64,000 nt of DNA, from positions 1 to 64,000 of the IMG/VR virus record IMGVR_UViG_3300042569_002607. One strand, given 5' to 3'. Shown here piece after piece: positions 1 to 8,667 of this stretch. The notes under the pieces are model-generated. The model was not told the DNA's origin and made no database searches. It was given only the letters and a program-made list of their open reading frames with translations. Source of the stretch: a virus. Position 1 is the stretch's first letter. Each line of letters begins with the position of its first letter. Made by a program: the position numbers and the translations under genes.

Positions 1-1
1 T

Positions 2-406
2 GGTCGCCAGCGGTGGACATTCGCTATGTCGTTCGGCCAGAAGGTCCGCTACGAGCGGCCGCTCGACCACGAGCTGACGTACCAAGGGAGCGAGTACCCA
101 GGCTACGCGTTTCGCCCGTCCATCCACTTGCCGCGCTGGGCCTCACGCCTCACGCTGGAAATCACCGACGTGCGCGTGGAGCGGCTGCAGGACATCAGCG
201 AGGATGACGCGAGGGCCGAGGGATGCGCGTTGCCGCCGTCGGTCAACGAGCAGGCCAGCCGCACGCTGCATCGCGTCGAGTACTTCAAGCTGTGGGAATC
301 CCTGAATGCCGCACGCGGCTACGGCTGGGACGCGAATCCGTGGGTGTGGGTGGTTTCGTTCAATCGTGCCGCCGAGGTATCGGGTGGCCACGCTGCGCCA
401 GTCTGA
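2..406 (+). CDS. ASCH-like phage protein, 5'-truncated by the window
   Basis: The frame is open from the window edge, so the true N-terminus lies outside; the first internal ATG is at 26. The segment RPSIHLPRWASRLTLEITDV followed by VERLQDISEDDARAEG is characteristic of a common phage protein family with an ASCH-like (RNA-binding-type) fold of unknown function. The C-terminal WVWVVSFNRA also fits. Its stop overlaps the next start (TGATG), so it heads or belongs to an operon with the small genes that precede the terminase. Family recognition is from memory; the function is not established. Confidence 0.75.
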   Translation, partial: GRQRWTFAMSFGQKVRYERPLDHELTYQGSEYPGYAFRPSIHLPRWASRLTLEITDVRVERLQDISEDDARAEGCALPPSVNEQASRTLHRVEYFKLWESLNAARGYGWDANPWVWVVSFNRAAEVSGGHAAPV

Positions 407-732
407 TGCACCCGCGCCGTCGAACTCACCGGACGCACGCCAAGCCGGAGCCGATGCCCTTCGTCATCGGCACTGTGTGGCGCGCGTTGTGGTCCCTCTC
501 TGGCGGTCCCGGCGACGTGCCCGTGACAGCGGATGAAGTCGCCCACTACATTCGCAGTGCCCACCCGCGATCGGCCGGCATGATGATGATCACGCACAAC
601 GACCTGATTGCCTGCCGGCGCATCCTCGATCAACTCGTCGGCAACGGGACCGCCACGCGCGGCGCCGATCGCCCCGCGGTGACCGGTCGTCGCCCTCGCA
701 CCTACTTCACGCAGCACGAGCCGACGTCATGA
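406..732 (+). CDS. Hypothetical protein
   Basis: This 108-residue protein is not recognised. The ATG overlaps the preceding stop (TGATG), which favours this start; an internal ATG at 454 is an alternative. The N-terminus is very basic. The central part (VTADEVAHYIRSAHP, then RILDQLVGNGTATRG) could be a small winged-helix, DNA-binding-type domain, but this is an inference from pattern only. It lies in the operon leading into packaging genes. Confidence 0.6.
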   Translation: MHPRRRTHRTHAKPEPMPFVIGTVWRALWSLSGGPGDVPVTADEVAHYIRSAHPRSAGMMMITHNDLIACRRILDQLVGNGTATRGADRPAVTGRRPRTYFTQHEPTS

Positions 733-938
733 CCGTTCGTTCGGGGGACCGCATTGCCACCGGGGTGAACGACACGCGCCGTCGGCTCGCCGTGGAAGAA
801 GCCCAGGCGGGCGGCCTGCCAGAGCCGTTCACCGCCCGCGAGTGGCGCACCATGCGACGCGCGACGCTCGCGTATGCGCACGCGTTGGGCATTCCCGATC
901 GCATCGAGACCTCGCCACTGGTGGGGAGCGCGCGCTGA
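729..938 (+). CDS. Small hypothetical protein upstream of terS
   Basis: This 69-residue, mostly helical, charged protein has no recognised domain. It is translationally coupled by an ATGA overlap to the upstream gene and abuts the terminase small subunit gene with no gap. A helical segment (TAREWRTMRRATLAYAHALG) is the only visible structure. No function is proposed. Confidence 0.6.
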   Translation: MTVRSGDRIATGVNDTRRRLAVEEAQAGGLPEPFTAREWRTMRRATLAYAHALGIPDRIETSPLVGSAR

Positions 939-1496
939 ATGGCTTCACGTCGCGCCGCGCAGAATCCGGATCGCCCACGCAAGACCCGCACGAAAAAGGC
1001 CGCAGATCCTGCGGTCTCGGCGAAGCGTGGGCGTGGACGGCCTTCTAAGCGACCATCACCGGATATGGTCGCGCAGGTCGAGCGACTGGCCGCAGTGGGG
1101 TTAAATGAGCAAGAAATGGCGCTCGTGCTCGACATGCACCGTGAGACGTTTGCAAAGTACAAGCCGGTTTTTTTCGACACCGCCATAGCAAAGGGACGCG
1201 CGGTGGGAAAAATGTCGAGCGGGCTTGTGGTGATGCGCGAAATGAATCGTGGTAACATGACGGCGGTCATTTGGTACGAGAAAACCCGATGCGGGTACCA
1301 CGAGAAGACGCACACGGTGCATAGCGATCCGGACGGGCACGCGCTTTCTGCGGGTGGGACGCATGTAGCGGTTGGCATTTTCTTGCCGCCCAACGGACGT
1401 GACATCGCCGCTCCTGGGGAAGAAATCCCGGCGAGTTTTCAGGTCGTGGCGCTGCCGTCGAACGGGCGCGAGACGCCCCCCCGAGCCAACGGCTGA
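939..1496 (+). CDS. terS: Putative terminase small subunit
   Basis: This 185-residue protein would recognise phage DNA and load it onto the large terminase. The evidence is its position directly upstream of terL, a basic N-terminus with an AT-hook-like GRGRPSKR (about residues 30-37), and a helix-turn-helix-like segment (VERLAAVGLNEQEMALVLDM) followed by a helix typical of small terminases. The C-terminal third is low in recognisable features. Family assignment rests on context plus the HTH. Confidence 0.75.
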   Translation: MASRRAAQNPDRPRKTRTKKAADPAVSAKRGRGRPSKRPSPDMVAQVERLAAVGLNEQEMALVLDMHRETFAKYKPVFFDTAIAKGRAVGKMSSGLVVMREMNRGNMTAVIWYEKTRCGYHEKTHTVHSDPDGHALSAGGTHVAVGIFLPPNGRDIAAPGEEIPASFQVVALPSNGRETPPRANG

Positions 1497-1505
1497 CGAC
1501 CGATA

Positions 1506-2969
1506 ATGCCGCAAGGATCAGGACGGAGGGCGACGGGGACACGCGAGGTGGTCTCGACAGCACCCGTGTACGTGGCCACGCGCCCCGACGTGGACCCGTT
1601 CGACGAGAATGCGCCACTCACCCCGCAGCCGGGACCGCAGACGCGGTTCCTGTCGGCCAGTGCGGACATCGTCATGTATGGCGGTGGGGCCGGATCGGGA
1701 AAAACTCGAGCACTCGCGATGGAGCCAGCGCGGCACTCGCACGTGAAGGGATTCACGGCCGTGTTCTTCCGGCGCACGTACCCCGAAATCACGAATCCCG
1801 ACGGGCTGTGGGACGAGAGTAAGAAGGTCTACGGGCGTCTCGGGTGGACGATGCGCCTTGGTGACCTGGAGTGGCACACACCGGCGGGTGGCCGTGTGAA
1901 GTTTGCGCACGCGCACACCGAAGCGGATGTCGAATCGTGGAAGTCCGCGCAGATCGCGCTGCTTCTCTTCGATCAGCTGGAGACCTTCTCCGAGTATCAG
2001 TTCTGGTACCTCGTCTCGCGTAACCGCTCCACCTGCGGCGTGCGCCCGTACATTCGCGCGTCGTTTAATTGTGAGCCGGGATGGCTCGCCGATTTGCTGC
2101 AGTGGTGGTGGGACCCTGAGACGGGCTATCCCATCGCGGAACGGGACGGCGTGGTGCGGTGGCTGGTGCGCGTGAGTGGCGAGGTGCACTGGGGCAGCTC
2201 TCGTGAGGAGCTGCTCGAACGCTTCGGTCCCCTCGTGATGCCGCTGTCGTTCACGTTCATCGCGGGACGTTTGAGCGACAACAAGATCCTCGAGACGAAG
2301 GACCCGAGCTATCGCGCGAAGCTCATGGCGCTGCCCATCGTCGAACAAGAGCGATTGCTCGCGCTCAACTTCAAGATCCGTCCAGGCGCCGGCAAAGTGC
2401 TCCCGCGCGCGAAGTTCAACATCGTGCACGCCGTGCCGTCCGACCTGGTGCGGGTGGTGCGTGGCTGGGACAATGCCGCGACGCAGGGCGCGGGCGACTG
2501 GTCGACGGCCGTGAAACTCGGGCAGCGCGCGAACGGGCGGTACATCATCCTGCACCGGTGGCGGGATCAGCTGGCCACAGGCGCGCGCGATGAGGCCATG
2601 AAGAACTTGGCCAAGAGCGACGGGCCGGCGGTGGAGATCGCGATCGCGCAGGAACCCGGTAGCGCTGGCAAGGACGTGGTGTTCTACACCGTCACCGAGC
2701 TCGCCGGCTTCAGCGTCACGGCGTACCGTGACACAGGAGACAAGGTCACGCGTTCGACGCCCTTCGGCTCGCAGCTGATGGTTGGTAACGTGGACATCTT
2801 CTGTTGGGATCCGGTCGAGATGGAGGCCTTTCTCCAGCAGGTCGACGCATTCCCCACAAAGGGCGTACCCGATGACGACGTGGACGCGACAACCAAAGCG
2901 TTCAAGCATCTCACCGCGGATGGCGTCGGCGCGGGCGAGTGGGGCGAGGAAGAGTTCTCGATCATCTGA
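1506..2969 (+). CDS. terL: Terminase large subunit
   Basis: This is the ATP-driven DNA-packaging motor with a C-terminal nuclease, 487 residues long. Walker A GGGAGSGKT is at about residues 59-67. A Walker B-like stretch ALLLFDQLE lies near residue 155, followed by an aromatic-rich helix as in PBSX/T4-type terminases. The RGWDNAAT block near residue 320 matches the first acidic motif of the RNase H-like nuclease. The length is normal. The regulatory repeat at 2974-2992 follows its stop directly. Confidence 0.95.
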   Translation: MPQGSGRRATGTREVVSTAPVYVATRPDVDPFDENAPLTPQPGPQTRFLSASADIVMYGGGAGSGKTRALAMEPARHSHVKGFTAVFFRRTYPEITNPDGLWDESKKVYGRLGWTMRLGDLEWHTPAGGRVKFAHAHTEADVESWKSAQIALLLFDQLETFSEYQFWYLVSRNRSTCGVRPYIRASFNCEPGWLADLLQWWWDPETGYPIAERDGVVRWLVRVSGEVHWGSSREELLERFGPLVMPLSFTFIAGRLSDNKILETKDPSYRAKLMALPIVEQERLLALNFKIRPGAGKVLPRAKFNIVHAVPSDLVRVVRGWDNAATQGAGDWSTAVKLGQRANGRYIILHRWRDQLATGARDEAMKNLAKSDGPAVEIAIAQEPGSAGKDVVFYTVTELAGFSVTAYRDTGDKVTRSTPFGSQLMVGNVDIFCWDPVEMEAFLQQVDAFPTKGVPDDDVDATTKAFKHLTADGVGAGEWGEEEFSII

Positions 2970-2973
2970 TCTG

Positions 2974-2992
2974 CCTTGCGCTTTTGGCACGG
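2974..2992 (+). promoter_or_regulatory. Conserved 19-bp intergenic element, structural subtype, copy 1
   Basis: CCTTGCGCTTTTGGCACGG sits in the 43-bp gap between terL and the portal gene, 20 bp before the portal ATG. Identical 19-bp copies occur at 6011 and 24324. It is not a hairpin and has no T-tract. It could be a promoter element, an activator or repressor site, or an antitermination site; which one is not decidable here. Confidence 0.8.
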
Positions 2993-3012
2993 CTCGCCCA
3001 AACGTTCGCCCC

Positions 3013-4746
3013 ATGTCTGATACCCGGTACACCTCGCCCCAACAGTCCCAGGCCGTGCCTGGCGTCGACGCGAACGCGGTGCTCGTGGCCGCCATCGGCC
3101 CGGATGCCGAGGCCCACGACCGACCCGACTGGCGAGACCCTGAGAGTCTCCACCTCGAGAAGACGTGGGAAACCTGCCGGGAGGCGTACGAAGGGACCGA
3201 CGCGCTCATTGCCAATGCGCGCAAGTATCTGCCCAAGCACAAGAAAGAGAAGGCCGAAGACTACCGCGCACGTTGTGAGCACTCGGCGGTGTTCAACAGC
3301 TTCGCGGCCACCGTCAACGGCCTCAATGGGCTGGCGTTCGCGAAAGAGGCGACCCTCGGCTCCGATGTGCCGCAGAAGCTCCGGGATCATGCCGAAAACA
3401 TCGATGGCGCAGGCACCACGTTGCATGGCTTCGCGCGGCAGCTCAGTCTTGACGGCCTGATGCTCGGTACGACCGGGTTCATGGTGTTGTATCCGACGCG
3501 GCCGGACGGCGCGACCGCGTTCGACGAGAAGCAAGGCACGTTGCGCCCGTACTGGCGCCAGATCGCCGTCGAAGACATTCACTCGTGGGACTTCGCGTCC
3601 GTCGGAGCGCGCGACGTGCTGACGCATCTCGTGGTGCGTGAACAGGTCCGACGCCGGCATGGGCGGTTCGGCAGCCGCATGGTGACGCAGTACCGTGAGT
3701 TCATCCACGATGTGACGTCGGACGAGGGGCTGGCCGCCCCGGTGACGTACATCGTCTGGGAAGAGGTCAAGCTCAACGACCGCGACAAAAAGCCGCCGCT
3801 CGTGCCCGTCTCGATCGGCACGATCATGAATGCGCGGGGCACGTCGCTCTCGCGGATCCCGTACGTCGGCGTGCTCTTCGGCTCTCGGCGTGGCAAGCTG
3901 TTCGCACGGCCGCCGCTCAAGGATTTGCTGGACCTGATGCTGAAGGCGTTCCGCATCGATAGTGACCGCTCCTATCTGATGCACTTGGCGTGCGTGCCTA
4001 TCCCGGTGCGGAAGGGGTACAAGGCGCCGGTGTCAATGACGCAACTCGGCGACTCGCAGGGCGGCACGGTGCAGGTCGCGCGCGCGGGGGGTGGCAGTGT
4101 GGCCGCGCCAAACGTGCTCATGGATCTGCCGGCGGACACGCCGAATGCGTCGGGCGTCGACTTTCGATGGGCAGAGATCCAAGGGACCGCGTTTCAGCCC
4201 ACCAAAGACGAACTCGACAAGCTCAAGGCAGAGATGGGCGCGATGGGGATGCAGTTCCTCGCGCCGTCCTCACGCGCCGCCGAGACCGCCGATGCGCGCC
4301 GCCAAGATGCGCGCATCGAGAACGCGACCCTCTCGTCATTCATGTCGACGCTGGAGTCGGCAATCGAAGAGGGGCTGATCATCCACGCTGAGTATCTCGG
4401 GCTTGAGATCCGCGCGAGCGGCGAGCAGTCGGGCGGCTCGTGGACGGTGAATCGCGATTTCGAGCGCACGATCTTGGGTCCCGAGATGATCAAGACGTAT
4501 TCCGATCTCGTGCTCGCCGATCAGCTCACGCTCGAGACCTTCCTCGACTTGCTGGCGCAGGGCCGGGCGTTGCCCGATGGCTTCGATGCGACCCGCGAAG
4601 TGGCGCGGTTGCGTCAGCTCGCCGGGGATCGGGAGCGTCGCGCGGAAGACCTGGCGATTGAGCAGGCCAATGCGGCGGCCGAGGCGGCTGGCGCCGCAGG
4701 CACCGATCCGACGCCTCCCGCCGACGCGTTGGCCGCGGCTGCGTAA
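3013..4746 (+). CDS. Portal protein (DUF4055-type)
   Basis: This 577-residue protein would form the dodecameric portal ring for DNA entry and tail attachment. The N-terminal block (RPDWRDPESLHLEKTWETCR, then ARKYLPKHKKEKAEDY) resembles DUF4055 phage proteins, which act as portals. Further support is the position between terL and a MuF protein. The ATG at 3013 follows the intergenic element; the frame is open upstream into terL, but an earlier start would overlap terL. The C-terminus is Ala-rich. Confidence 0.85.
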   Translation: MSDTRYTSPQQSQAVPGVDANAVLVAAIGPDAEAHDRPDWRDPESLHLEKTWETCREAYEGTDALIANARKYLPKHKKEKAEDYRARCEHSAVFNSFAATVNGLNGLAFAKEATLGSDVPQKLRDHAENIDGAGTTLHGFARQLSLDGLMLGTTGFMVLYPTRPDGATAFDEKQGTLRPYWRQIAVEDIHSWDFASVGARDVLTHLVVREQVRRRHGRFGSRMVTQYREFIHDVTSDEGLAAPVTYIVWEEVKLNDRDKKPPLVPVSIGTIMNARGTSLSRIPYVGVLFGSRRGKLFARPPLKDLLDLMLKAFRIDSDRSYLMHLACVPIPVRKGYKAPVSMTQLGDSQGGTVQVARAGGGSVAAPNVLMDLPADTPNASGVDFRWAEIQGTAFQPTKDELDKLKAEMGAMGMQFLAPSSRAAETADARRQDARIENATLSSFMSTLESAIEEGLIIHAEYLGLEIRASGEQSGGSWTVNRDFERTILGPEMIKTYSDLVLADQLTLETFLDLLAQGRALPDGFDATREVARLRQLAGDRERRAEDLAIEQANAAAEAAGAAGTDPTPPADALAAAA

Positions 4747-4749
4747 CCC

Positions 4750-6009
4750 GTGGCGGTCTATGACATCCCGCCGCTCGGGCCCGGGTGGCACCTGCAGGCG
4801 CTCGTCGCGCGGTATCGCTTCTCAGAAACGATCTCGCGAGAGATGGTCGCCCTGTTGGAAGACGCGTATCGGCGTCTGGCGCAGCGACTTCAAGGGCTCG
4901 ACGTGCTCGATCGTCGGGACCGCAACGGGCTGGAGGATCGGTTCCTGGAAGTGCGGCGGTTGCTCGATGAGGCGTACGGGACCGCGCAGCGCACCGTCAC
5001 GGCCACCGTGCGCGAGTATGCCGCGCTGGAGTTGGAGATCGCGAACCGTCAGCTTCAGGCCCTCGCCGCCGTGCAACGCGCGACGACCGCCGGCGCGCTG
5101 GTGACCACCACGGCGGAGATGGCCACGGTCATCGGCGCCCCCGGGGCCGTGTCGGTCGTGACCTCGGCCCTGCCTCGTCAGCTGGTGGTATCCGCCGCGC
5201 GGTTGAACGACATCGTGGAGCGCGTGGACGTCGGCGGCATCGGGTTTGGCGAGTGGTGGGTGAAGGCGCGCGATGATGGGATCGCCCGCGTCCGGCGCGT
5301 CATTCAGACGGGGGTCGTGCAGGGGCAGCACCCGACCGAGATTGCCCGCCGCATCTGGGCGTCCCGCACACTGAAAGGGCCGAATGCGTGGCGGCAGTCA
5401 CGCACCGTCGCCGAGACCGTCGCCCGCACCGTGGTCACGGCGGTCCAAACCGAGGCGCAACTGACCACTGAGGCGCAGTTCCCGAATGTCATTCGGGGCT
5501 ACGTGTTCCGCGCCGTCCTCGACAGCCGCACGTCGGACATCTGCCGCTCGCTCGCGGATACCGAGTGGAAGGCCGGCGATCCGCGGATGCCGGTCCCGCC
5601 GTTGCACCCAAACTGCCGGAGTACCCTGGAGCCGATCGTCGATGTGCCAGGCATCGGGCGCACGACGTCGCACCAGCCGACGTACGAACAGTGGCTTCGG
5701 ACGCAGCCGCCGAGGGTGCAGGATCTGATCATCGGAAAAGGGGTGGCCGAGCACTGGCGCGCGGGACAGACGCGCTTGGCCGATCTGCTCTCCGTCGATC
5801 GCCGCCCGATGACGCTCGCGCAGCTCCGGCAATCGCTCGTCACTGCACAACCAGAGAGTTATATAGCGTGGGTCTCGTCCCTGCCGGACGCGAGCCTCCG
5901 CGCCGTGCTCGGGCCGACCCTCGCGCGTGAGGTGCGCAGCGGCCGCGCGTCGATTGCCGATGTGCTCCGCCAGAGTGCGGCGAGCGGCATTGTTGGCCCC
6001 GTCTCCTAG
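4750..6009 (+). CDS. MuF-like head morphogenesis protein
   Basis: This 419-residue minor head protein starts with GTG three bases after the portal stop. The C-terminal half carries the Mu gpF signature: VLDSRTSDICRSL near residue 260 and PPLHPNCRSTLEP near 285. Such proteins associate with the portal and are packaged in small numbers in the head. The N-terminal half is helical and family-specific. Confidence 0.9.
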   Translation: MAVYDIPPLGPGWHLQALVARYRFSETISREMVALLEDAYRRLAQRLQGLDVLDRRDRNGLEDRFLEVRRLLDEAYGTAQRTVTATVREYAALELEIANRQLQALAAVQRATTAGALVTTTAEMATVIGAPGAVSVVTSALPRQLVVSAARLNDIVERVDVGGIGFGEWWVKARDDGIARVRRVIQTGVVQGQHPTEIARRIWASRTLKGPNAWRQSRTVAETVARTVVTAVQTEAQLTTEAQFPNVIRGYVFRAVLDSRTSDICRSLADTEWKAGDPRMPVPPLHPNCRSTLEPIVDVPGIGRTTSHQPTYEQWLRTQPPRVQDLIIGKGVAEHWRAGQTRLADLLSVDRRPMTLAQLRQSLVTAQPESYIAWVSSLPDASLRAVLGPTLAREVRSGRASIADVLRQSAASGIVGPVS

Positions 6010-6010
6010 C

Positions 6011-6029
6011 CCTTGCGCTTTTGGCACGG
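6011..6029 (+). promoter_or_regulatory. Conserved 19-bp intergenic element, structural subtype, copy 2
   Basis: An exact copy of CCTTGCGCTTTTGGCACGG starts one base after the MuF stop and 94 bp before the scaffold ATG. The 114-bp gap is long for this compact operon, which suggests a transcription start or control point here. Confidence 0.8.
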
Positions 6030-6123
6030 GCCGCCCTAGAGTGTGCCCATGGTCGGCGGGATGCTGGCCATCCAGAACAGCGCACGGGACGTGCCCTGTT
6101 GCTGACACTTACCTCTGGAGCCC

Positions 6124-6921
6124 ATGCCCGAAATCATTCTCTCGCCCGTCGTCGATTCGCTGGAGACGGTCCCGGAATCCTACCGGGATCTGTATGAAGA
6201 GCGCGACGGAAAGCACATCCTCGGTAAGCCCATTCGCATCGACGACGTCAGCGAGATCAAAGGCGCGCTGGCGAATGAGCGACGCTTGCGACAGGAGCTC
6301 GCCGGCAAAGCCGGACAGCTGCCCGACGAAGTGAAGGTGAAGCTGCAGAAGGCGGAAGAACTCGAGCGCAAAGAGTTGGAGCGGCAGGGGCAGTATCAGG
6401 AACTCATCAAGTCGGCCGAGCAGAAGGCCGCGACCGAGATCCAGAAGTATCAGCAACGCGCGGACCGACTCAGCACCACGCTGACTCGCACGCTGGAGAC
6501 CAATGCTGCCACGAGCGCCATCAATAGTGCTGGCGGCATCGTGAAGGGGCTGCTGCCGCACGTGCTCCCGGAGCTCAAGGCCGTAGAGAACCCCGACCGC
6601 GAGGGAGAATTCACGGTGTACGTGATCGACCCGAAGGCCCCGGACAAGCCTCGGCTCAATCTCAAGACCGGTGAGCCCCTTACGGTCGATGAACTCATCG
6701 CCGAGAAGCGCGAAGACGATGTCTTGGCCAAGCTGTTCAGCGCCTCGCCCGCCACGGGCTCTGGCGGCGGCGGCTCGAACTTCGCGAAAGGCTCCGCGCG
6801 CATCGTGAAGCTGACCGCTGAGGAAGCGAAAGACACGAAGCGCTATCAGCAGCTCAAGGACCAGAAAGCCAAAGGCGAGATCGACGGCGCCATCGATCAC
6901 ATGGGCCGCAAGATCGTCTGA
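6124..6921 (+). CDS. Capsid scaffolding protein
   Basis: This 265-residue protein has a long charged helical region, about residues 45-120 (KVKLQKAEELERKELERQ and onward), typical of phage scaffold coiled coils. Ser/Gly-rich (SGGGGSN) and Lys-rich segments occur near the C-terminus. It lies immediately upstream of the coat gene, the standard place for a scaffold. It would guide coat assembly and then leave or be degraded. Confidence 0.8.
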   Translation: MPEIILSPVVDSLETVPESYRDLYEERDGKHILGKPIRIDDVSEIKGALANERRLRQELAGKAGQLPDEVKVKLQKAEELERKELERQGQYQELIKSAEQKAATEIQKYQQRADRLSTTLTRTLETNAATSAINSAGGIVKGLLPHVLPELKAVENPDREGEFTVYVIDPKAPDKPRLNLKTGEPLTVDELIAEKREDDVLAKLFSASPATGSGGGGSNFAKGSARIVKLTAEEAKDTKRYQQLKDQKAKGEIDGAIDHMGRKIV

Positions 6922-7010
6922 GCCGTTCCGCAGGACCGCAGCACACGCAGTCGTAGGCGTAGGACGGTAGGACAATCGGATCCGTGTGCGGGATGCCACG
7001 GGTCACGCCG

Positions 7011-7076
7011 CGTGAAGCGATTCACGTGCCGCACGCGGGGCGTGCACCAGACCATGCCAACGGATTCCCCGTTGGC
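7011..7076 (+). promoter_or_regulatory. Triple-hairpin leader upstream of the coat gene
   Basis: The 223-bp gap before the coat gene holds three consecutive perfect inverted repeats. They are CGTGAA-GCGA-TTCACG (7011-7026), GCACGC-GGG-GCGTGC (7031-7045) and GCCAACGG-ATTCC-CCGTTGGC (7056-7076). They lie 69-134 bases upstream of the GTG start. The coat mRNA would therefore have a structured 5' leader, perhaps for stability or for attenuating read-through. No T-tract follows, so they are not classical terminators. Confidence 0.6.
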
Positions 7077-7144
7077 GCGATCGGTGCGCGCCCCGCTTCG
7101 CGTTGGGCCGGCGCACCTCACCAACGCAGACGAGGAACGCCACC

Positions 7145-8278
7145 GTGGCAACCAACGACATTGGCAATTACAACGAAACCCAGTTTGCGCAGGAAGCGCT
7201 GATTGCGGTGGAGAAGCGACTCGGCATGGCCTCCCGAGTCTATCGCGAGTACGAGAAGGAAACGAAGGAAGTCGGCGACACCACGCAGATCCGCCGCCCG
7301 TCGACCTTCACGTCGCAGGCCGCCCCGTCCGTTGCACAGGACATCAATACCGGCAAGGTCTCGCTCGTGCTCGATCAGCACGAGGAAGTGAAGATCGAGC
7401 TCACCGACAAGCTGCGCGCGCTGTCGAACGAGAAGCTGATCGAGGATCACATCCGCCCGATGGCCTACGCGCTCGCGGACGGCATCGACAAGAAGCTCGT
7501 CCAGCTCGCGATGCAGGTCCCCTGGTTCTACCAGCTGAACGCCACGTTCACGCTGCAGGAGCTCGCGAACGCGCGTAAGGTCCTGTTCGACAATCAGGTG
7601 CCGATGGATCTGCCGAACTTGTTCGGCATGACGGATGGGCAGCTCGAAGCCAACATGCTCGGCTACCTCGCCGGCCAGAACATCAACGGGGCCAACGTCG
7701 ACGACGCGCGGCGTTACGGCGCGCTGGGCCCGCTCATGGGCGTGAACTGGTTCGCCAATCAGAACACGCCCTCGTTCACGACGACGCAAATGGCGGACGT
7801 GGTCGGTGCGACCAGCGCGGCGGCCGCTCGTGGCGCGCGGACGATCGCGATCACGGGCATCGATGCGGCTGGCACGGTCGTGCGTGGCGACACGTTCTCC
7901 ATCGCCGGCCTCACGCAACGCTTCGACGTGGCGGCCGATGCGACGGCCACCGCTGGCGCGATTGCGTCGCTGTCGTTCACGCCGCCCCTCCCGGCGGCGG
8001 TCTCGTCGGGTGCGGTGGTGACCTTCCACAAGATGACCGGCACCAAGGCCGTGAATCTCGTGTTCCATCGCAATTTCGCCGCGCTCAAGTTCGCGCCGCT
8101 GCCGGACGACATGCCCGGCGTCCAGGTCTCCACGATCCGCAACGAAGACCTCGGTCTGTCTGTCCGCGCGCGGATTTTCTACGAAGGCAACAACAGCAAG
8201 CTGTTCGTGGCCCTCGACACGCTGTACGGCTTCACGATGCTCGATGAGAATCTCGCCGCGCGCGTCTACTCTGCCTGA
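7145..8278 (+). CDS. Major capsid protein, P22 coat-like
   Basis: This 377-residue shell protein has an N-terminal half matching the P22 gp5/HK97-fold coat family: EKRLGMASRVYREYEKE near residue 20, then VGDTTQIRRPSTFTSQ, and SLVLDQHEEVKIELTDKL. An inserted beta-rich segment at about residues 230-300 (RTIAITGIDAAGT to FHKMTGT) sits where P22 coat carries its I-domain. The GTG at 7145 is preferred because GAGGAA lies 6-11 bases upstream and the homology begins there; the open frame extends back to 7103. Confidence 0.9.
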   Translation: MATNDIGNYNETQFAQEALIAVEKRLGMASRVYREYEKETKEVGDTTQIRRPSTFTSQAAPSVAQDINTGKVSLVLDQHEEVKIELTDKLRALSNEKLIEDHIRPMAYALADGIDKKLVQLAMQVPWFYQLNATFTLQELANARKVLFDNQVPMDLPNLFGMTDGQLEANMLGYLAGQNINGANVDDARRYGALGPLMGVNWFANQNTPSFTTTQMADVVGATSAAAARGARTIAITGIDAAGTVVRGDTFSIAGLTQRFDVAADATATAGAIASLSFTPPLPAAVSSGAVVTFHKMTGTKAVNLVFHRNFAALKFAPLPDDMPGVQVSTIRNEDLGLSVRARIFYEGNNSKLFVALDTLYGFTMLDENLAARVYSA

Positions 8279-8283
8279 TCACT

Positions 8284-8338
8284 CGGCGCCCCTGTGAAGC
8301 GGTGACGCGTTCGCGCGTCTCGCCCCGCACGGGCGCCG
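8284..8338 (+). other. Nested inverted repeats after the coat gene
   Basis: In the 105-bp gap after the coat stop, an outer inverted repeat CGGCGCCC (8284-8291) / GGGCGCCG (8331-8338) encloses a perfect hairpin GACGCG-TTCG-CGCGTC (8304-8319) with a stable UUCG loop. No T-tract follows. It may act as a transcript-end stabiliser or attenuator that sets coat mRNA above downstream levels; this is inference. Confidence 0.55.
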
Positions 8339-8383
8339 TGTGTCGTTCCTCAGACCCACTCAATCACTTGAGGTATTCGTATC

Positions 8384-8656
8384 ATGGCTCTCGATATCGC
8401 AGCCCCCACGGTGGAACTGTTCGTCCCGAATCTCGGGAAGGTGGTCGCGGTGAACGCGACCGACGCGGCCTACATCCGCGCGACGGCGGGCGCCGTCAGT
8501 AAGGCGGAGTACGAGGCCGCGCAGGCGCCTGCCACGAGCGCCGGCAAGCCGTTCAAGACGAAGGCGGAGAAGGAGGCGGCCGAGAAGGAAGCCGCTGAGA
8601 AGGCGGCGGCCGAGAAGGCGGCGGCCGAGAAGGCGGCGGCAGGCGCCACCACGTAA
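8384..8656 (+). CDS. Small head-region protein with AEKxA tandem repeat
   Basis: This 90-residue protein lies directly after the coat gene. The N-terminal 50 residues may be a small fold (TVELFVPNLGKVVAVN). The C-terminus is a run of five-residue AEKEA/AEKAA units, which would form a charged helix, encoded by near-identical 15-bp tandem repeats at about 8568-8640. The position suggests a head decoration or completion role, but none is recognised. Confidence 0.7.
   Translation: MALDIAAPTVELFVPNLGKVVAVNATDAAYIRATAGAVSKAEYEAAQAPATSAGKPFKTKAEKEAAEKEAAEKAAAEKAAAEKAAAGATT
8568..8643 (+). repeat. Short tandem repeat coding for AEKAA units
   Basis: Units of the type GCGGCCGAGAAGGCG repeat in tandem at the 3' end of the small gene after the coat gene. 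Copy number could vary by slippage, changing the helix length of the encoded tail. Confidence 0.6.
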
Positions 8657-8667
8657 GGCGCTGACTC

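Noticed and set aside
2985-2992. TGGCACG in the conserved element as a sigma54 -24 box
   Set aside because: The -24 box matches, but no copy has TTGC at the required distance downstream; TTGC lies upstream instead.
1518-3242. 574-residue open frame on the minus strand
   Set aside because: It is the antisense shadow of terL and the portal gene; GC-rich codon bias creates long open frames on the opposite strand.
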